Assembly: GCA_025353105.1 (NCBI GenBank)
Contig: JANXRG010000036.1
Span: forward strand, 37,596-101,595
Direction of reading: 5' to 3'
DNA from: Verrucomicrobiota bacterium
GTDB lineage: Bacteria > Verrucomicrobiota > Verrucomicrobiia > Chthoniobacterales > SZAS-18
Length of the DNA: 64,000 bases
Positions 36,233 to 45,456 of this stretch are shown here, one piece after another. The notes under the pieces were generated by a model that made no database searches, was not told the DNA's origin, and saw only the letters and a list, made by a program, of their open reading frames with translations. A program made the position numbers and the translations under genes. Position 1 is the stretch's first letter, and each line of letters starts with the position of its first letter.

Positions 36233-36624
36233 CGCGGGGCAAACAAGCTCGCACAGAAAGCCGCGAGCGGGATCGTGACGGTGGCCGTGATGGAAAACCA
36301 CACCGGGTGCGGAATCATCAGAAGGTTCGCGATGGTCGCTACGAGCACCAGCGATCCGACGAGGGCGGCGAAGAACATCGGCCTTTCACGCGCAATGACG
36401 ATCGCCAGCCAGCAGCCGGCAAACGTCGCGACGAGCCAGGCGCCGAGGACGCACCACAGCGCGCCGAGTGGAAGGGTGGCCGCGTAAACCTTCAAATGCG
36501 CGGGATTGCGAAAATCGAGCCCCGCTGGCAGCGGGTACAGAGCGTGGCTGATTGTTTCCAGCAACGCGACGAGCCCAAAGGCCACGACCGCGCCGGCCAC
36601 GACCGCGGAGATTTTCCGGATCAT
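36187..36624 (-). CDS. four-helix membrane protein of unknown function
   Basis: 145 residues with four hydrophobic segments (about 5-25, 50-72, 82-104, 108-128). The body ends near LFAPRG; the last 14 residues (KLEASNSKLEKGL) are encoded by the arm of repeat element D, so the original stop seems to have been replaced. Its start overlaps the stop of the upstream DUF3052-like gene by 4 bases (ATGA), which indicates translational coupling. Function unknown. Confidence 0.72.
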   Translation of the reverse strand: MIRKISAVVAGAVVAFGLVALLETISHALYPLPAGLDFRNPAHLKVYAATLPLGALWCVLGAWLVATFAGCWLAIVIARERPMFFAALVGSLVLVATIANLLMIPHPVWFSITATVTIPLAAFCASLFAPRGKLEASNSKLEKGL

Positions 36625-37049
36625 GATTTCTTCCGCCGATCCTCAAGGCGGATCACGAGTTTCAGCCCGGACCAGACGTTATCGACCGCACACGCCTTCA
36701 CGTCCACGAGACCGGCGGCGAGCGCGTGCTCGCGAATCACATCCTCGGTCAAGTCTGTCGGAACCTTCGCGGACTTCTTTGGCCACGAAATCCAGATCAT
36801 ACCGTTCTCGGCCATGAGCTTCCGGTACACCGCCAATTTCTGCACGAGCTTGGTTGCGCACGTGGTGACAACGTGGATCATGGCGAGGGGCGGCCTTGGC
36901 GTCTTCACAAAACTGACGCCCGCGGGCTGCGGATTGAGGAGCGTTCGAAAATGCTTCGGCGCGCCATCGAGAAAGACACGGTCACCCGGCTTGAAGCCGA
37001 GCTTCTGCGCGAGCGGAGTGCTGGAATATCCTGGCATCGAATGAGACAT
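36621..37049 (-). CDS. DUF3052-like protein
   Basis: 142 residues. The N-terminal GYSSTPLAQKLGFKPGDRVFLDGAP and the central ENGMIWISWPKKSAKVPTDLTED block are typical of DUF3052 proteins, small cytoplasmic proteins of unknown function. The start is ATG 37049, with an alternative ATG four codons later. It is coupled to the following membrane protein by an ATGA overlap and lies 29 bp after the preceding secreted-protein gene, so all three could be one transcript. Confidence 0.85.
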   Translation of the reverse strand: MSHSMPGYSSTPLAQKLGFKPGDRVFLDGAPKHFRTLLNPQPAGVSFVKTPRPPLAMIHVVTTCATKLVQKLAVYRKLMAENGMIWISWPKKSAKVPTDLTEDVIREHALAAGLVDVKACAVDNVWSGLKLVIRLEDRRKKS

Positions 37050-37078
37050 CGGCGTGACGCGGTGAACCGAATTGGAGG

Positions 37079-37525
37079 CTACTTCTTCCTCAATGGCTGA
37101 TCCGTCTCATAGATTATCGCCTGGAACGAAGCGATGTCTTTGTAGCGGCCCTTTGGCAGGTGGACGAGGCAGGAACCCAGATTCGTTTCTTCGCCGGGCT
37201 TGAGCCCCTCGTCGCCAAAGGATGACTGACCCGTCGCGCCGACCAGTTTCTTGTCCTTGTCGAAAAACGCCACGTAGTACTGGAAGAACATCGGCCTGGA
37301 GCCCGTGTTCTTCGCGATGATGCCGGCAAAAATGGTTTCCTTGCCGAAGAAATCTCCAACCCGCCAGTTCGTGGTCGCCTTTACAACATCGCCAAACTGT
37401 TTCGCAAAACCCGATTTGCTGAACGTGGACTCGTCGTACTTGAGCGTGATCTCTCCTTCAAGTGTCGCGGCTCGCGCGGAGGCCGTCGTGAGGATGAAAA
37501 AGGCAAGGACGCAAAGTCGAGTCAT
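37079..37525 (-). CDS. secreted protein of unknown function
   Basis: 148 residues from ATG 37525 (a TTG lies three codons upstream). The signal peptide MTRLCVLAFFILTTASARA is followed by a beta-rich domain with GIIAKNTGSRPMFFQYYVAFFDKDKKLVG and LKPGEETNLGSCLVHLP, resembling small Ig-like periplasmic domains that describe 'additional' protein interactions. No catalytic motif is seen. First in a likely operon with the DUF3052-like and membrane protein genes. Confidence 0.68.
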   Translation of the reverse strand: MTRLCVLAFFILTTASARAATLEGEITLKYDESTFSKSGFAKQFGDVVKATTNWRVGDFFGKETIFAGIIAKNTGSRPMFFQYYVAFFDKDKKLVGATGQSSFGDEGLKPGEETNLGSCLVHLPKGRYKDIASFQAIIYETDQPLRKK

Positions 37526-37558
37526 CGGCGGCAAAGAGTGCCGGTTCCGAAGGTTCGT

Positions 37559-37926
37559 TCAAGCCGAAAGCGACCCGCGGGCTCGGGAAAACGCCATCCA
37601 CCCGGATCCAAGCATCGACAGGATGAGTGGCAACAGCGTGAGCTGTTCATGAAGGAGGCCATGCAAGGAAGCGTAACCAAAAATCACGATGAGTGACGCG
37701 GCATTGAGCAGCAGAACGAACACCGCGGCAGCCGGCGAGTCTGACTGCGGCAGCCCGCGACGATTAAGCCGGTCAAGAGAGCCACGGTGAGCGGCAGCGC
37801 CCACGTTGCGGTATCGAGAGCCCGCTCGAATAGATCGAACAGCAGCGCAAGAAGATGCCGCTGACCAATGACGTGGGCGAAGACGAGCAGGGCCGCCGCC
37901 GTCAGAACCCCCGGCAACGCAAGCAA
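37559..37926 (-). pseudogene. four-helix membrane protein split by a frameshift
   Basis: Two overlapping frames together make one plausible small membrane protein. The first (37926 inward) encodes helices LALPGVLTAAALLVFAHVI and TWALPLTVALLTGLIVAG, then runs into Arg/Cys-rich nonsense. The second frame, from about 37770 to the stop at 37559, encodes AAAVFVLLLNAASLIVIFGY and LTLLPLILSMLGSGWMAF. A single-base shift around 37740-37770 joins them. No ATG serves the first part, only TTG or CTG. It could be a true pseudogene or a sequencing error. Confidence 0.5.
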
Positions 37927-37995
37927 CAGGCTCAGGAGGTAAATGACGGTACGGATGATGACGGGGCGCGGTTCAGATCCAGGCAGCGTGACCCA

Positions 37996-38613
37996 TCAGC
38001 GTGGGACGCAGCCGTGCATGTATTTCCAGTTGCGCGGCTTGCCCTCCGCGATCCACTCGACCGCGGTCGCCAAGCGCTTGGCGCGCGTGGCGTCCTGCTT
38101 CGCGTCGAGCAGCCACTCGACATATTCGCGGCGGTGACTCGGGCTGAATGTTTCGAACGCGGCGAGCTCGCCCTTCTTCTTGCGCAACGCGGCAAGAAAA
38201 TAGTCGGGCGGGTCCAGCGCCGGCCGGGGCGGTTTATTTTTCGGGCACGCCGGGTTTACGCCGGCCTCGTTGAGCTGCACCGCCTCGCGGATGGCCGCGA
38301 TGAGAACGTCGTCGGCTGCCAGATCACCGAGGGCTCTCAAGCCATGCTCCTCCGGTCGTTTGCCGCTCTTGAAAATTCGCTGCGGATTCGTCATCAGGCT
38401 TTCCTTCCAGAATCCGAAACGGATGTGCTCCTTGAAGGCGGCCATGCCACCCACGATTCCCTTGCGGGCAAACGATGGATGGCTCCATTTCATTGCTTCC
38501 TCGATCGCGGGGCAGGCCCGATGAAAAAGGGTGCGGATTTTGATCAGGACCGGGCGAGCGAAAGGCTGCGCCTCGGCAATATACCTGTCGAATGCGGGGT
38601 TCTTGTTTTTCAT
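37996..38613 (-). CDS. YdeI/OmpD-associated family protein
   Basis: 205 residues. The N-terminal half is a DUF1801-type fold (LIKIRTLFHRACPAIEEAMKWSHPSFARKGIVGGMAAFKEHIRFGFW) and the C-terminal half is the YdeI domain (DYFLAALRKKKGELAAFETFSPSHRREYVEWLLDAKQDATRAKRL). These proteins are cytoplasmic and poorly characterised; a link to peptide resistance has been proposed for YdeI. The start is ATG 38613. The 220 bases upstream to the next gene hold nothing supported. Confidence 0.87.
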   Translation of the reverse strand: MKNKNPAFDRYIAEAQPFARPVLIKIRTLFHRACPAIEEAMKWSHPSFARKGIVGGMAAFKEHIRFGFWKESLMTNPQRIFKSGKRPEEHGLRALGDLAADDVLIAAIREAVQLNEAGVNPACPKNKPPRPALDPPDYFLAALRKKKGELAAFETFSPSHRREYVEWLLDAKQDATRAKRLATAVEWIAEGKPRNWKYMHGCVPR

Positions 38614-38833
38614 GGCGGTGGTCAGGTTCCACGTTGGGATGTCTGCGCCGGCGGCTCAGCCGCCCGGGCGAGTGGTCCCGCAGGGAGAATCGCGAGAACG
38701 GTGAGATTCGGGCGGGAAGGGGGAGGCATCGCCGGGACGAACGGGGCCATTGATCATGCAGCCGCAGCCGGATGCGGCAAACAAAAATCAGGCCGCCTTG
38801 GGAAGCGCATCGGAGAATCGTGACGCATCCCGG

Positions 38834-39133
38834 CTATTTCGAGCGTCGCTTCTGCTTCTTGACGCCCGGCTTTTCATCCATCCAATTCCACCACTTCAAT
38901 CGCTCCGGATCGTGCCGCGTATTCGACGCGAAATAAACTGCACAGCGAAAGACGTAGAGAACGCAGCGATCCTGATGCCGGCCGCGGAGCTTGCAAATGC
39001 GGTCGTAAAGCCGCTCCGGGTCTCGGCCGTTCAGGGCGCTGACGCCTGGAATTCCCAATTCCATCAAATCGCGCGCAATGCTCGGCCCGACGCCGGGAAT
39101 GCGTTGAAGATCCTGGAGGGCTGCGCGGCTCAT
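38834..39133 (-). CDS. Cdd1-like helix-hairpin-helix protein
   Basis: 99 residues. The helix-hairpin-helix LQRIPGVGPSIARDLMELGI is followed by GRDPERLYDRICKLRG and DRCVLYVFRCAVYFAS, the hallmark of the Cdd1 ('pathogenicity locus') family. The basic C terminus (KKQKRRSK) would suit nucleic-acid binding. Role unknown. The name reflects the Pfam family and does not imply virulence. Confidence 0.82.
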   Translation of the reverse strand: MSRAALQDLQRIPGVGPSIARDLMELGIPGVSALNGRDPERLYDRICKLRGRHQDRCVLYVFRCAVYFASNTRHDPERLKWWNWMDEKPGVKKQKRRSK

Positions 39134-39308
39134 TCGGTTCCGTTCGGTGGTCGGATGCCCGCGTCAGTCCAGCGCAACGACTGCGGGAAGTCCAGTCGCG
39201 ACCCCATGGTGAAGATTGGGCGGGAAGTGGGTGAATCAAGACGTGGTAGACACCCGGCTTCAACTTGGCAATATCGGCCTTGTCGAATCCATCCCCGATC
39301 TCAATGCC

Positions 39309-40370
39309 ATGCTGACTCGAATCACCCTCTTTCTTTTGCTGGCAGCGACTCTCGCCGCCGCCGAATATCCCGCGCCGGTTGAGGGCGACTTCGTTGGGCG
39401 CAACTTCAAGTTCGCGTCGGGCGAGACGCTGACAGACTTGCGCATCCATTACCGAACCCTCGGCCAACCGGTGCGCGACGCGCAGGGCGTCGTGCGCAAC
39501 GCGGTGTTGATCACGCATGGGACCACGGGCAGTGGCGCGCAATTCATCCGGCCCGATTTTGCGGGTGAATTATTTGGCGTGGGCCAGCCGCTCGACGCGA
39601 CCAAGTTTTTCATCGTGGTCCCGGATGGCATCGGCCACGGCAAGTCCTCAAAGCCCAGTGATGGCCTGCACGCGAAGTTTCCCCGCTACGGCTACATCGA
39701 CATGGTCGAGGCGCAGTACCGGCTGCTCACCGAGGGTCTCGGGGTCAACCACGCGCGGCTGGTGATGGGCACGTCGATGGGTGGCATGCACACGTGGGTC
39801 TGGGCCCAGCGCTATCCCGATTTCATGGATGCGTTGATGCCGCTGGCGAGTCTCCCCACGCAGATTTCCGGGCGCAACCGAGCGTGGCGCCGCATGCTTA
39901 GCGACGTGATTCGCGGTGATCCCGACTGGAAGGGCGGCGACTACATGGCGCAGCCGCCGAGTCTTCGCGCCGCGGGCTACATGCTTTGGTTCCTAAGCAG
40001 CAACGCGGTCATACGGCAGCAGGATTCGCCGACCCTCGCGAAGACGGATGAGACGCTCGATGCGTTCCTCGGGAATTTCCTTAAGACCAGCGACGCGAAC
40101 GACGTGCTCTACGCCATCGAGGCCTCACGCGACTACGATCCCGCCGCCGGACTCGGTAAAATCCGCGCGCCGCTGCTGGCGGTAAATTCCGCAGATGACT
40201 TGATCAATCCGCCCGAACTGGGGCTGCTCGAGGCCGGTATGAAGCGCGTGCCGAACGGCCGTTTCATCATCATCCCCTTCAGCGACAAGACACGCGGCCA
40301 CGGCAGCCACACGATTGCGTTGCTGTGGAAGGACCAGCTCGAGGACCTGCTCCGGCGTTCGGCGCGTTGA
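39309..40370 (+). CDS. secreted alpha/beta hydrolase, homoserine acetyltransferase-like
   Basis: 353 residues from ATG 39309, which begins the signal peptide (MLTRITLFLLLAATLAAAEY). It has the MetX-like alpha/beta-hydrolase fold: oxyanion region HGTTGSG, nucleophile Ser in GTSMGGMHTW, Asp in VNSADDLINPPE and His in GHGSHT. The signal peptide and lack of met neighbours argue against homoserine O-acetyltransferase activity, so the family assignment should not be read as the reaction. Probably a periplasmic hydrolase or acyltransferase of unknown substrate. Confidence 0.83.
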   Translation: MLTRITLFLLLAATLAAAEYPAPVEGDFVGRNFKFASGETLTDLRIHYRTLGQPVRDAQGVVRNAVLITHGTTGSGAQFIRPDFAGELFGVGQPLDATKFFIVVPDGIGHGKSSKPSDGLHAKFPRYGYIDMVEAQYRLLTEGLGVNHARLVMGTSMGGMHTWVWAQRYPDFMDALMPLASLPTQISGRNRAWRRMLSDVIRGDPDWKGGDYMAQPPSLRAAGYMLWFLSSNAVIRQQDSPTLAKTDETLDAFLGNFLKTSDANDVLYAIEASRDYDPAAGLGKIRAPLLAVNSADDLINPPELGLLEAGMKRVPNGRFIIIPFSDKTRGHGSHTIALLWKDQLEDLLRRSAR

Positions 40371-40388
40371 CGTCGTCCGGCATGGCGA

Positions 40389-40754
40389 TCACACCGCCGA
40401 GCAAAACCACAGCTTGTTGCCCTCGCTGTCCATGAAGCTGCCGACGTAAAAGTCGTCGAACGCCTGGACCGGATCGGAAATGGTGACGGCGCGTGCCCGC
40501 AACGCGGCCTCCGTGTCCGGCGCGTGGTCGGTGGCAATTGTGATGCGCGGATTCGGCGTGGCAGTCGGCGGCGCGTACCAATTATCCTTCAACATCAGGA
40601 TGGTCTGGCCGAGCAGATATCCGACCTTTTCCTCGCCTTCGTACGCCGGCGGCAACGCGAGCGTCTCGCGGTAAAAGCGGTTGGCCCGCTCCGGGTCCGT
40701 GACCGAAAGCGCGATCACCTTGACGCGCTGAAAGCCAAGGGGCGGAGCGCTCAT
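40389..40754 (-). CDS. VOC-family (glyoxalase/bleomycin-resistance fold) protein
   Basis: 121 residues from ATG 40754 (a TTG three codons upstream also fits). One VOC module with RFYRETLALPPAYEGEEKVGYLLG and a C-terminal SFMDSEGNKLWFC strand. Metal ligands are not obvious enough to assign glyoxalase I activity. It is convergent with the hydrolase gene, 18 bp away, and 22 bp downstream of a methyltransferase gene on the same strand. Confidence 0.83.
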   Translation of the reverse strand: MSAPPLGFQRVKVIALSVTDPERANRFYRETLALPPAYEGEEKVGYLLGQTILMLKDNWYAPPTATPNPRITIATDHAPDTEAALRARAVTISDPVQAFDDFYVGSFMDSEGNKLWFCSAV

Positions 40755-40776
40755 GAGAGGCAAGGATTACGATTTC

Positions 40777-41595
40777 TCAGCGTCGGGTCATCACGACCTC
40801 GAGGTATTCCGACGTGATGCGAGTCGTCCCGTCCGAAGCGAGATTATGTTCGGACCACAATTGCACGAGGTCATTGCGCAAGGCGGCTTGGGCGTTTGCA
40901 TCGAGGGTCGCGAACGATCGATTCGTGGGCCCATAATAAGTGCGAAAAAACTCAACCACCTCGGCGGGTGCGAACGGGTACGCAAATGGATATGGGTGGG
41001 TCGTCATTTGCAGGCTGCTGGCCTCTGGTTCAAGACGTTCGCGGACGGTCGCTTCGTCGCCCCATTTCAGCGGGGATGGCATGATGGCCGGGGGCGGCAC
41101 GTGCTTGCCCATCACCTTGAACATCTGCCCAATGAATCCCGCGGGAGTCCAGTTGCCCATGATGATGCGTCCCCCGCGCTTGCACACCCGCACGAGTTCC
41201 GCCGCCACGCGCTCGGGGCGCGGCGCGAACATCGCCCCAATCAAACTCACCACGACGTCAAAACTCTCGGCCGGGTACGGCAGATCCTCCGCGTCGCCTT
41301 CGTCGAATTGGATCGTGAGTCCCGCCTCCGACGCGCGCCGGCGGGCCTGTTCAACCAGATTGGCCGCGAGATCGACGCCGGTGACGTTGACTCCGGCACG
41401 CGTCAACGGCAGCGCAATCTGGCCCGCGCCGCACGCGACGTCGAGCAGGCGGGTGCCGGCGGGAAATGAATGGCGCGCGAGAAACTCGAGCGCGCCCGGC
41501 TCAAGATACTGCGCGAAATGTCCGTAGTCGCCCGCCATCCAGGTGGCCTTCAACCGGGCTTTGAGGGTGTCCATGTCCAAAGGGGCCGTGCTCAT
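40777..41595 (-). CDS. class I SAM-dependent methyltransferase
   Basis: 272 residues from ATG 41595; the open frame upstream lacks family character. Rossmann-fold methyltransferase with motif [16 protein letters not shown], motif [17 protein letters not shown], the acidic loop [18 protein letters not shown] and motif post-III ([14 protein letters not shown]). It is of the UbiE/MenG-like small-molecule type, but the substrate cannot be told from sequence. Cytoplasmic. Same strand as the VOC gene. Confidence 0.9.
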   Translation of the reverse strand: MSTAPLDMDTLKARLKATWMAGDYGHFAQYLEPGALEFLARHSFPAGTRLLDVACGAGQIALPLTRAGVNVTGVDLAANLVEQARRRASEAGLTIQFDEGDAEDLPYPAESFDVVVSLIGAMFAPRPERVAAELVRVCKRGGRIIMGNWTPAGFIGQMFKVMGKHVPPPAIMPSPLKWGDEATVRERLEPEASSLQMTTHPYPFAYPFAPAEVVEFFRTYYGPTNRSFATLDANAQAALRNDLVQLWSEHNLASDGTTRITSEYLEVVMTRR

Positions 41596-41716
41596 GCGAA
41601 TTTCGGGTGATTGCCAGGTTGGATTGTCGCGCGGTAACCGCCGCGTGGCGAACCACCCATCATGTTCAGGCCGGCCGGCCGCGTCAAGGCATTTCCTTGG
41701 TGGCGTCGCCGATCGC

Positions 41717-42298
41717 TCAGCCCCTGCTGCCCGCGTCCTGTCGGACGAAAACTTGGCGGGCCTTGAATTCGCGCCCATCGGCGAGACGGACGAATGTTTC
41801 CTGCATGAGCCGGCTGCGTTCCGCGCCCGCAATCGTGCGCGTGACGGTCATCTCCGCGCCCAAGCCGCATTTCGCATTGTAGCGAATCATCGTGAGTAAC
41901 TGCCGGCCATCGGGCGACCAGCGGGACAGGCGAATCACCGGACCCAGCACGCTGCTCTTTTCCGACCGCGCGTGGCCATCGAAGTGCAATTGCTCGCTCG
42001 TCCGGATGATGGTCGAGCGAATCTCAATGGCCAGCCCATCCGACGTTGGCGTCATCACCTGGGTGACCGGCACCTTTTCGAGGATGCTGACCTCCAGCGC
42101 GTTGTAGCCCTGGGCCTTGAGCATCTCCCGCATGGGATCGGAAGCCGACCGATCCAGTTTCCAGGTGCCGGTGAAATTGATCGGGGCATCCTCGGCCCAC
42201 GCCGTCGTCGCGCACGCCGCGATGGCGAACACGACGAGCTGGGCAACGCGAGATGGTTTCACGAGCGGGGGGAGTGGCTGCCAGCGCCAACGGGTCAT
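41717..42298 (-). CDS. secreted lipocalin-like protein of unknown function
   Basis: 193 residues from ATG 42298. The N-terminal signal ([18 protein letters not shown]) is followed by [21 protein letters not shown], a G-x-W start typical of lipocalin/FABP-like beta barrels, and then alternating strands through [18 protein letters not shown] role in binding small lipophilic molecules is possible but not shown. It diverges from prfC with 227 bases between the starts; these hold no clear motif. Confidence 0.65.
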   Translation of the reverse strand: MTRWRWQPLPPLVKPSRVAQLVVFAIAACATTAWAEDAPINFTGTWKLDRSASDPMREMLKAQGYNALEVSILEKVPVTQVMTPTSDGLAIEIRSTIIRTSEQLHFDGHARSEKSSVLGPVIRLSRWSPDGRQLLTMIRYNAKCGLGAEMTVTRTIAGAERSRLMQETFVRLADGREFKARQVFVRQDAGSRG

Positions 42299-42525
42299 GT
42301 TCGCACGCGGCGGCCCAAATGGTCGTGTAAAAGCTCCGTCACGCGCGCGGCGGAGCCTGCGCGGAAGGGGGCGCCGAATCGAGACAAATTTTGGGCGGCG
42401 GGGCCCGCCATCCGCCGCCGGGGCGGCGATCGCGCCGGGTGAATCAACCACCGCCAGCGCGCCCGGTGATCGCGTTCCACCTTGCGCGGCGCGCCGGCAC
42501 GGCTTCCATTCGCCTCCCTCCCGCC

Positions 42526-44112
42526 ATGCCTTTGCCGACCGAAGAAATTCAGCGCCGCCGTACGTTCGCGATTATCTCGCACCCGGACGCAGGCAAGACG
42601 ACGCTGACCGAGAAACTCCTCCTCTACGGCGGCGCCGTGCAGCTCGCGGGCTCCGTCACCGCGCGTAAATCGCAGCGCGCCGCGACCTCGGACTGGATGG
42701 AACTGGAGAAGAAGCGCGGCATCTCGATTACTTCGACGGTGCTGCAGTTCGAGTATCACGGATACAAAATCAACCTCCTCGACACCCCCGGCCACCGCGA
42801 TTTTTCCGAGGACACCTATCGCGTGCTCACCGCGGTGGACGCCGTCATCATGGTCATCGATGCGGGCAAGGGCATCGAATCCCAGACACGGAAGCTCTTC
42901 GAGGTCTGTCGCAAGCGCGGAGTGCCAATTTTCACTTTTTTCAACAAGATGGATCGACCAACGCGCGAGCCGCTCGCGCTGCTCGACGAACTGGAGAGCG
43001 TGCTCGGCATCGGCGCGTTCCCCGTGAACTGGCCGCTGGGCACCGGCTTCGAGTTTCGCGGCGTGTATGATCGGCAGGGGAAACAGGTGCATCTGTTCGA
43101 AAAAATTCCCGGTGGCGGCCAGTACGTCGCGCCCGTGAGCGTGACCGAACTCTCCGATCCCGCCGTGCGCGCGAAGCTTGATGAGGAGAGCTATGCGAAG
43201 GCGGTCGAGGAGCTGGAAATGCTGGACATCGCCGGGGTGGAATATTCGCCTGAACTCGTGCACGACGGGAAGCTGACGCCGGTCTTCTTCGGCAGCGCGA
43301 TGAACAATTTCGGGGTGCAGCTTCTGCTCGACAATTTTCTCGAGCGCTCCGTCCCGCCGGCGGCGCGCGTCGCGGTGGACGTCGGCGCGATTGAGCCGCA
43401 GGACGAGAAGTTCAGCGGCTTCATTTTCAAAATTCAGGCGAACATGGATCCGCGGCATCGCGATCGGATCGCGTTTCTGCGCGTGTGCTCGGGGCGCTTC
43501 GATCGCGACATGCAGGTGACGCATTCGCGCACCGGCAAGAAGGTGCGGCTGTCCAACGCGCACCGGCTCTTTGCCAAGGATCGCGAGACGATGGAAGAGG
43601 CCTGGCCGGGGGACATCATCGGGCTCGTCGGTTATAATGACTTCGGGATCGGCGACACGCTCGCGGAGGATCCGCGGGTGCGTTACGATGAGATCCCGCG
43701 CTTCCCGCCGGAGTGCTTTGCGTTTCTGCACAATCCGAACACCGGAAAGTTCAAGCAATTCCGCCAGGGGCTGGAGCAGTTGTTGCAGGAGGGCGTGGTC
43801 CAGCTTTTTCAATTTCCGGACTCGGTCCAAAAAGTCCCGCTGCTGGCCGCGGTGGGTCCGCTCCAGTTCGAAGTGGTGCAATATCGACTGCAAAGCGAGT
43901 ACGGCGCCGATTCGCGACTGGAAAATGCACCATGGGAATGCGCAAAATGGCTGCCGGCCGGGACCGACTCGAAGGCCCTGCGCCTGCCGACCGACGTGCG
44001 CCTCGCGGAGGATTCCAGCGGTCGTCCGGCGCTCCTGTTTCCGAACACGTGGACCCAGCGCTATTTCGGTGAGATTAACGCGGGCATCGCGCTGCTCGAT
44101 TTGCCGGCGTGA
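42526..44112 (+). CDS. prfC: peptide chain release factor 3
   Basis: 528 residues from ATG 42526. Translational GTPase that recycles RF1/RF2 after peptide release. G1 SHPDAGKTTLTEKLL, G2 region RGISITSTVLQF, G3 DTPGHRDFSEDTYR and G4 FFNKMDR are intact. Domain II (FKIQANMDPRHRDRIAFLRVCSG) and the RF3-specific C-terminal domain (AVGPLQFEVVQYRL) are present. Length matches bacterial RF3. A 716-codon open frame on the opposite strand is a GC-rich shadow. Confidence 0.97.
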   Translation: MPLPTEEIQRRRTFAIISHPDAGKTTLTEKLLLYGGAVQLAGSVTARKSQRAATSDWMELEKKRGISITSTVLQFEYHGYKINLLDTPGHRDFSEDTYRVLTAVDAVIMVIDAGKGIESQTRKLFEVCRKRGVPIFTFFNKMDRPTREPLALLDELESVLGIGAFPVNWPLGTGFEFRGVYDRQGKQVHLFEKIPGGGQYVAPVSVTELSDPAVRAKLDEESYAKAVEELEMLDIAGVEYSPELVHDGKLTPVFFGSAMNNFGVQLLLDNFLERSVPPAARVAVDVGAIEPQDEKFSGFIFKIQANMDPRHRDRIAFLRVCSGRFDRDMQVTHSRTGKKVRLSNAHRLFAKDRETMEEAWPGDIIGLVGYNDFGIGDTLAEDPRVRYDEIPRFPPECFAFLHNPNTGKFKQFRQGLEQLLQEGVVQLFQFPDSVQKVPLLAAVGPLQFEVVQYRLQSEYGADSRLENAPWECAKWLPAGTDSKALRLPTDVRLAEDSSGRPALLFPNTWTQRYFGEINAGIALLDLPA

Positions 44113-44163
44113 TTTTGCCCCGACGCAATTGAAAGCGTTGGACGGCTTGGGTAATCTCGACCC

Positions 44164-44547
44164 ATGAGCACGCCATTTCTCGGTCTCCGCACCTGCATTT
44201 TCCGGGTGGGCGATCGCCTTGATGAAGCCAAGGCCTGGTACACCAAGGTGCTGGGCTTTGGCCCGTATTTCGACGAGCCGTTCTATGTCGGCTTCAACGT
44301 CGGTGGTTACGAGTTGGGCCTGCATCCGGAGCCCGCTGGCAATCATCCGGAGACTGCCGTCGCCGTGAACATTTATTGGGGCGTGGAGAACGCCGACGCT
44401 GGACTGGCGCACCTCCTCTCCCACGGAGCGACGCTCGAGGAGCAAGTGACGGACGTGGGAAGTGGCATCAGGGTTGCCCTGGTGCGCGATCCGCTGGGCA
44501 ATCTATTCGGCATCATCGAGAATCCGCATTTCCGGTTGGCAACCTAG
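44164..44547 (+). CDS. VOC-family protein
   Basis: 127 residues, one VOC module: FRVGDRLDEAKAWYTKVLGFGPYFDEPFYVGF at the start and VRDPLGNLFGIIENPHF at the end, the latter carrying the usual Glu metal-ligand position. Similar to small glyoxalase/bleomycin-resistance-like proteins of unknown substrate. It is 51 bp downstream of prfC on the same strand and may share its transcript. Confidence 0.85.
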   Translation: MSTPFLGLRTCIFRVGDRLDEAKAWYTKVLGFGPYFDEPFYVGFNVGGYELGLHPEPAGNHPETAVAVNIYWGVENADAGLAHLLSHGATLEEQVTDVGSGIRVALVRDPLGNLFGIIENPHFRLAT

Positions 44548-44634
44548 GCGAAATTCCGCTCCGGAAAAGTTGGTGCATCGCCCGCGGAACTCCCGCACTA
44601 TCCGCCTCGCGCGCCGCCCTGCGGCCGCGCTTTC

Positions 44635-45417
44635 ATGCTTCCCGACGATTTGGATCCAGCCCAGTTCTCCGCGCGTCGCGTCGTGCATCGCTTTGCCGAT
44701 CCCGCCACGCTCACGCGCGCGGCGGCGGAGGAGGTCGTGGGGCGGCTGATGCGCGCGGTGAGCGAGCGGGGGACCGCCACGATGGCGCTGGCGGGCGGGT
44801 CGACCCCGAAGTCGCTCTACCGGTTGCTGGCGGAGGAACCGGCGTTCCGCGATCGCGTGCCGTGGGCGAAAGTGCATTTCTTCTTCGGCGACGAGCGGCA
44901 CGTTTCGCCGGATCATTCGGAAAGTAATTTTCGCATGGCGAACGAGGCGATGTTCGATCGACTCGCGCCCGATCTGCTTCCGCCGGGCAACGTTCATCGC
45001 ATCCGGGGCGAGCTGCCGGCCCCGGAGGACGCAGCGGTCGAGTACGCGCGCGAACTCGAGCGGCATTTTGGCCAGGGACATCTGCCCGAGTTTGACGTGA
45101 TGTTGCTCGGCATGGGACCGGATGGACACACCGCGTCGATTTTTCCCGGGACGTCGGCGCTGCGGGAGAATGCGATTACCGTCTGCGCGGTCTGGGTCGA
45201 CAAACATTCGACCAATCGGATCACCATGACGCCGCCGGTGTTGCGCAATGCGCGGACCGTCATTTTCCTGGTTGCCGGTCCGGACAAAGCCCGCGTGCTG
45301 AAATCCGTCCTGGAAGGTCCGCGGGCCCCCGACCGCTATCCGGCGCAGGGAATCGTCTCGCTCAACGGCGAAACGCTCTGGCTTGTGGACGCTGCGGCCG
45401 CTTCGGCGGTCGGGTGA
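44635..45417 (+). CDS. pgl: 6-phosphogluconolactonase
   Basis: 260 residues of the DevB/NagB-like family that hydrolyses 6-phosphogluconolactone in the oxidative pentose phosphate pathway. Marks: MALAGGSTPKSLYRLL, HFFFGDERHVSPDHSESNFRM, LLGMGPDGHTASIFPG and RITMTPPVLRNARTVIFLV. Length is normal. The start is ATG 44635. No zwf or gnd is nearby. A strong hairpin follows the stop. Confidence 0.94.
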   Translation: MLPDDLDPAQFSARRVVHRFADPATLTRAAAEEVVGRLMRAVSERGTATMALAGGSTPKSLYRLLAEEPAFRDRVPWAKVHFFFGDERHVSPDHSESNFRMANEAMFDRLAPDLLPPGNVHRIRGELPAPEDAAVEYARELERHFGQGHLPEFDVMLLGMGPDGHTASIFPGTSALRENAITVCAVWVDKHSTNRITMTPPVLRNARTVIFLVAGPDKARVLKSVLEGPRAPDRYPAQGIVSLNGETLWLVDAAAASAVG

Positions 45418-45422
45418 TCAGA

Positions 45423-45454
45423 TTGGATTGCGGCGCCGCGGCGCCGCATTCCAA
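45423..45454. terminator. hairpin between convergent genes
   Basis: Two 15-base arms (45423-45437 and 45440-45454) with a 2-base spacer and one mismatched pair, built on GCGGCGCC/GGCGCCGC. It lies exactly between the stops of pgl (plus) and the metallo-hydrolase (minus). No long T-tract follows, so it may act as a stabilising or Rho-assisted end instead of a classic intrinsic terminator. Confidence 0.65.
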
Positions 45455-45456
45455 CC

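Noticed and set aside
39309..40370. Homoserine O-acetyltransferase (metX)
   Set aside because: The fold and triad match, but the signal peptide and the absence of methionine genes make the biosynthetic reaction doubtful, so I kept a general hydrolase call.
42295..44445. 716-codon minus-strand frame over prfC
   Set aside because: prfC is complete and well conserved on the plus strand; the antisense frame has typical shadow composition.
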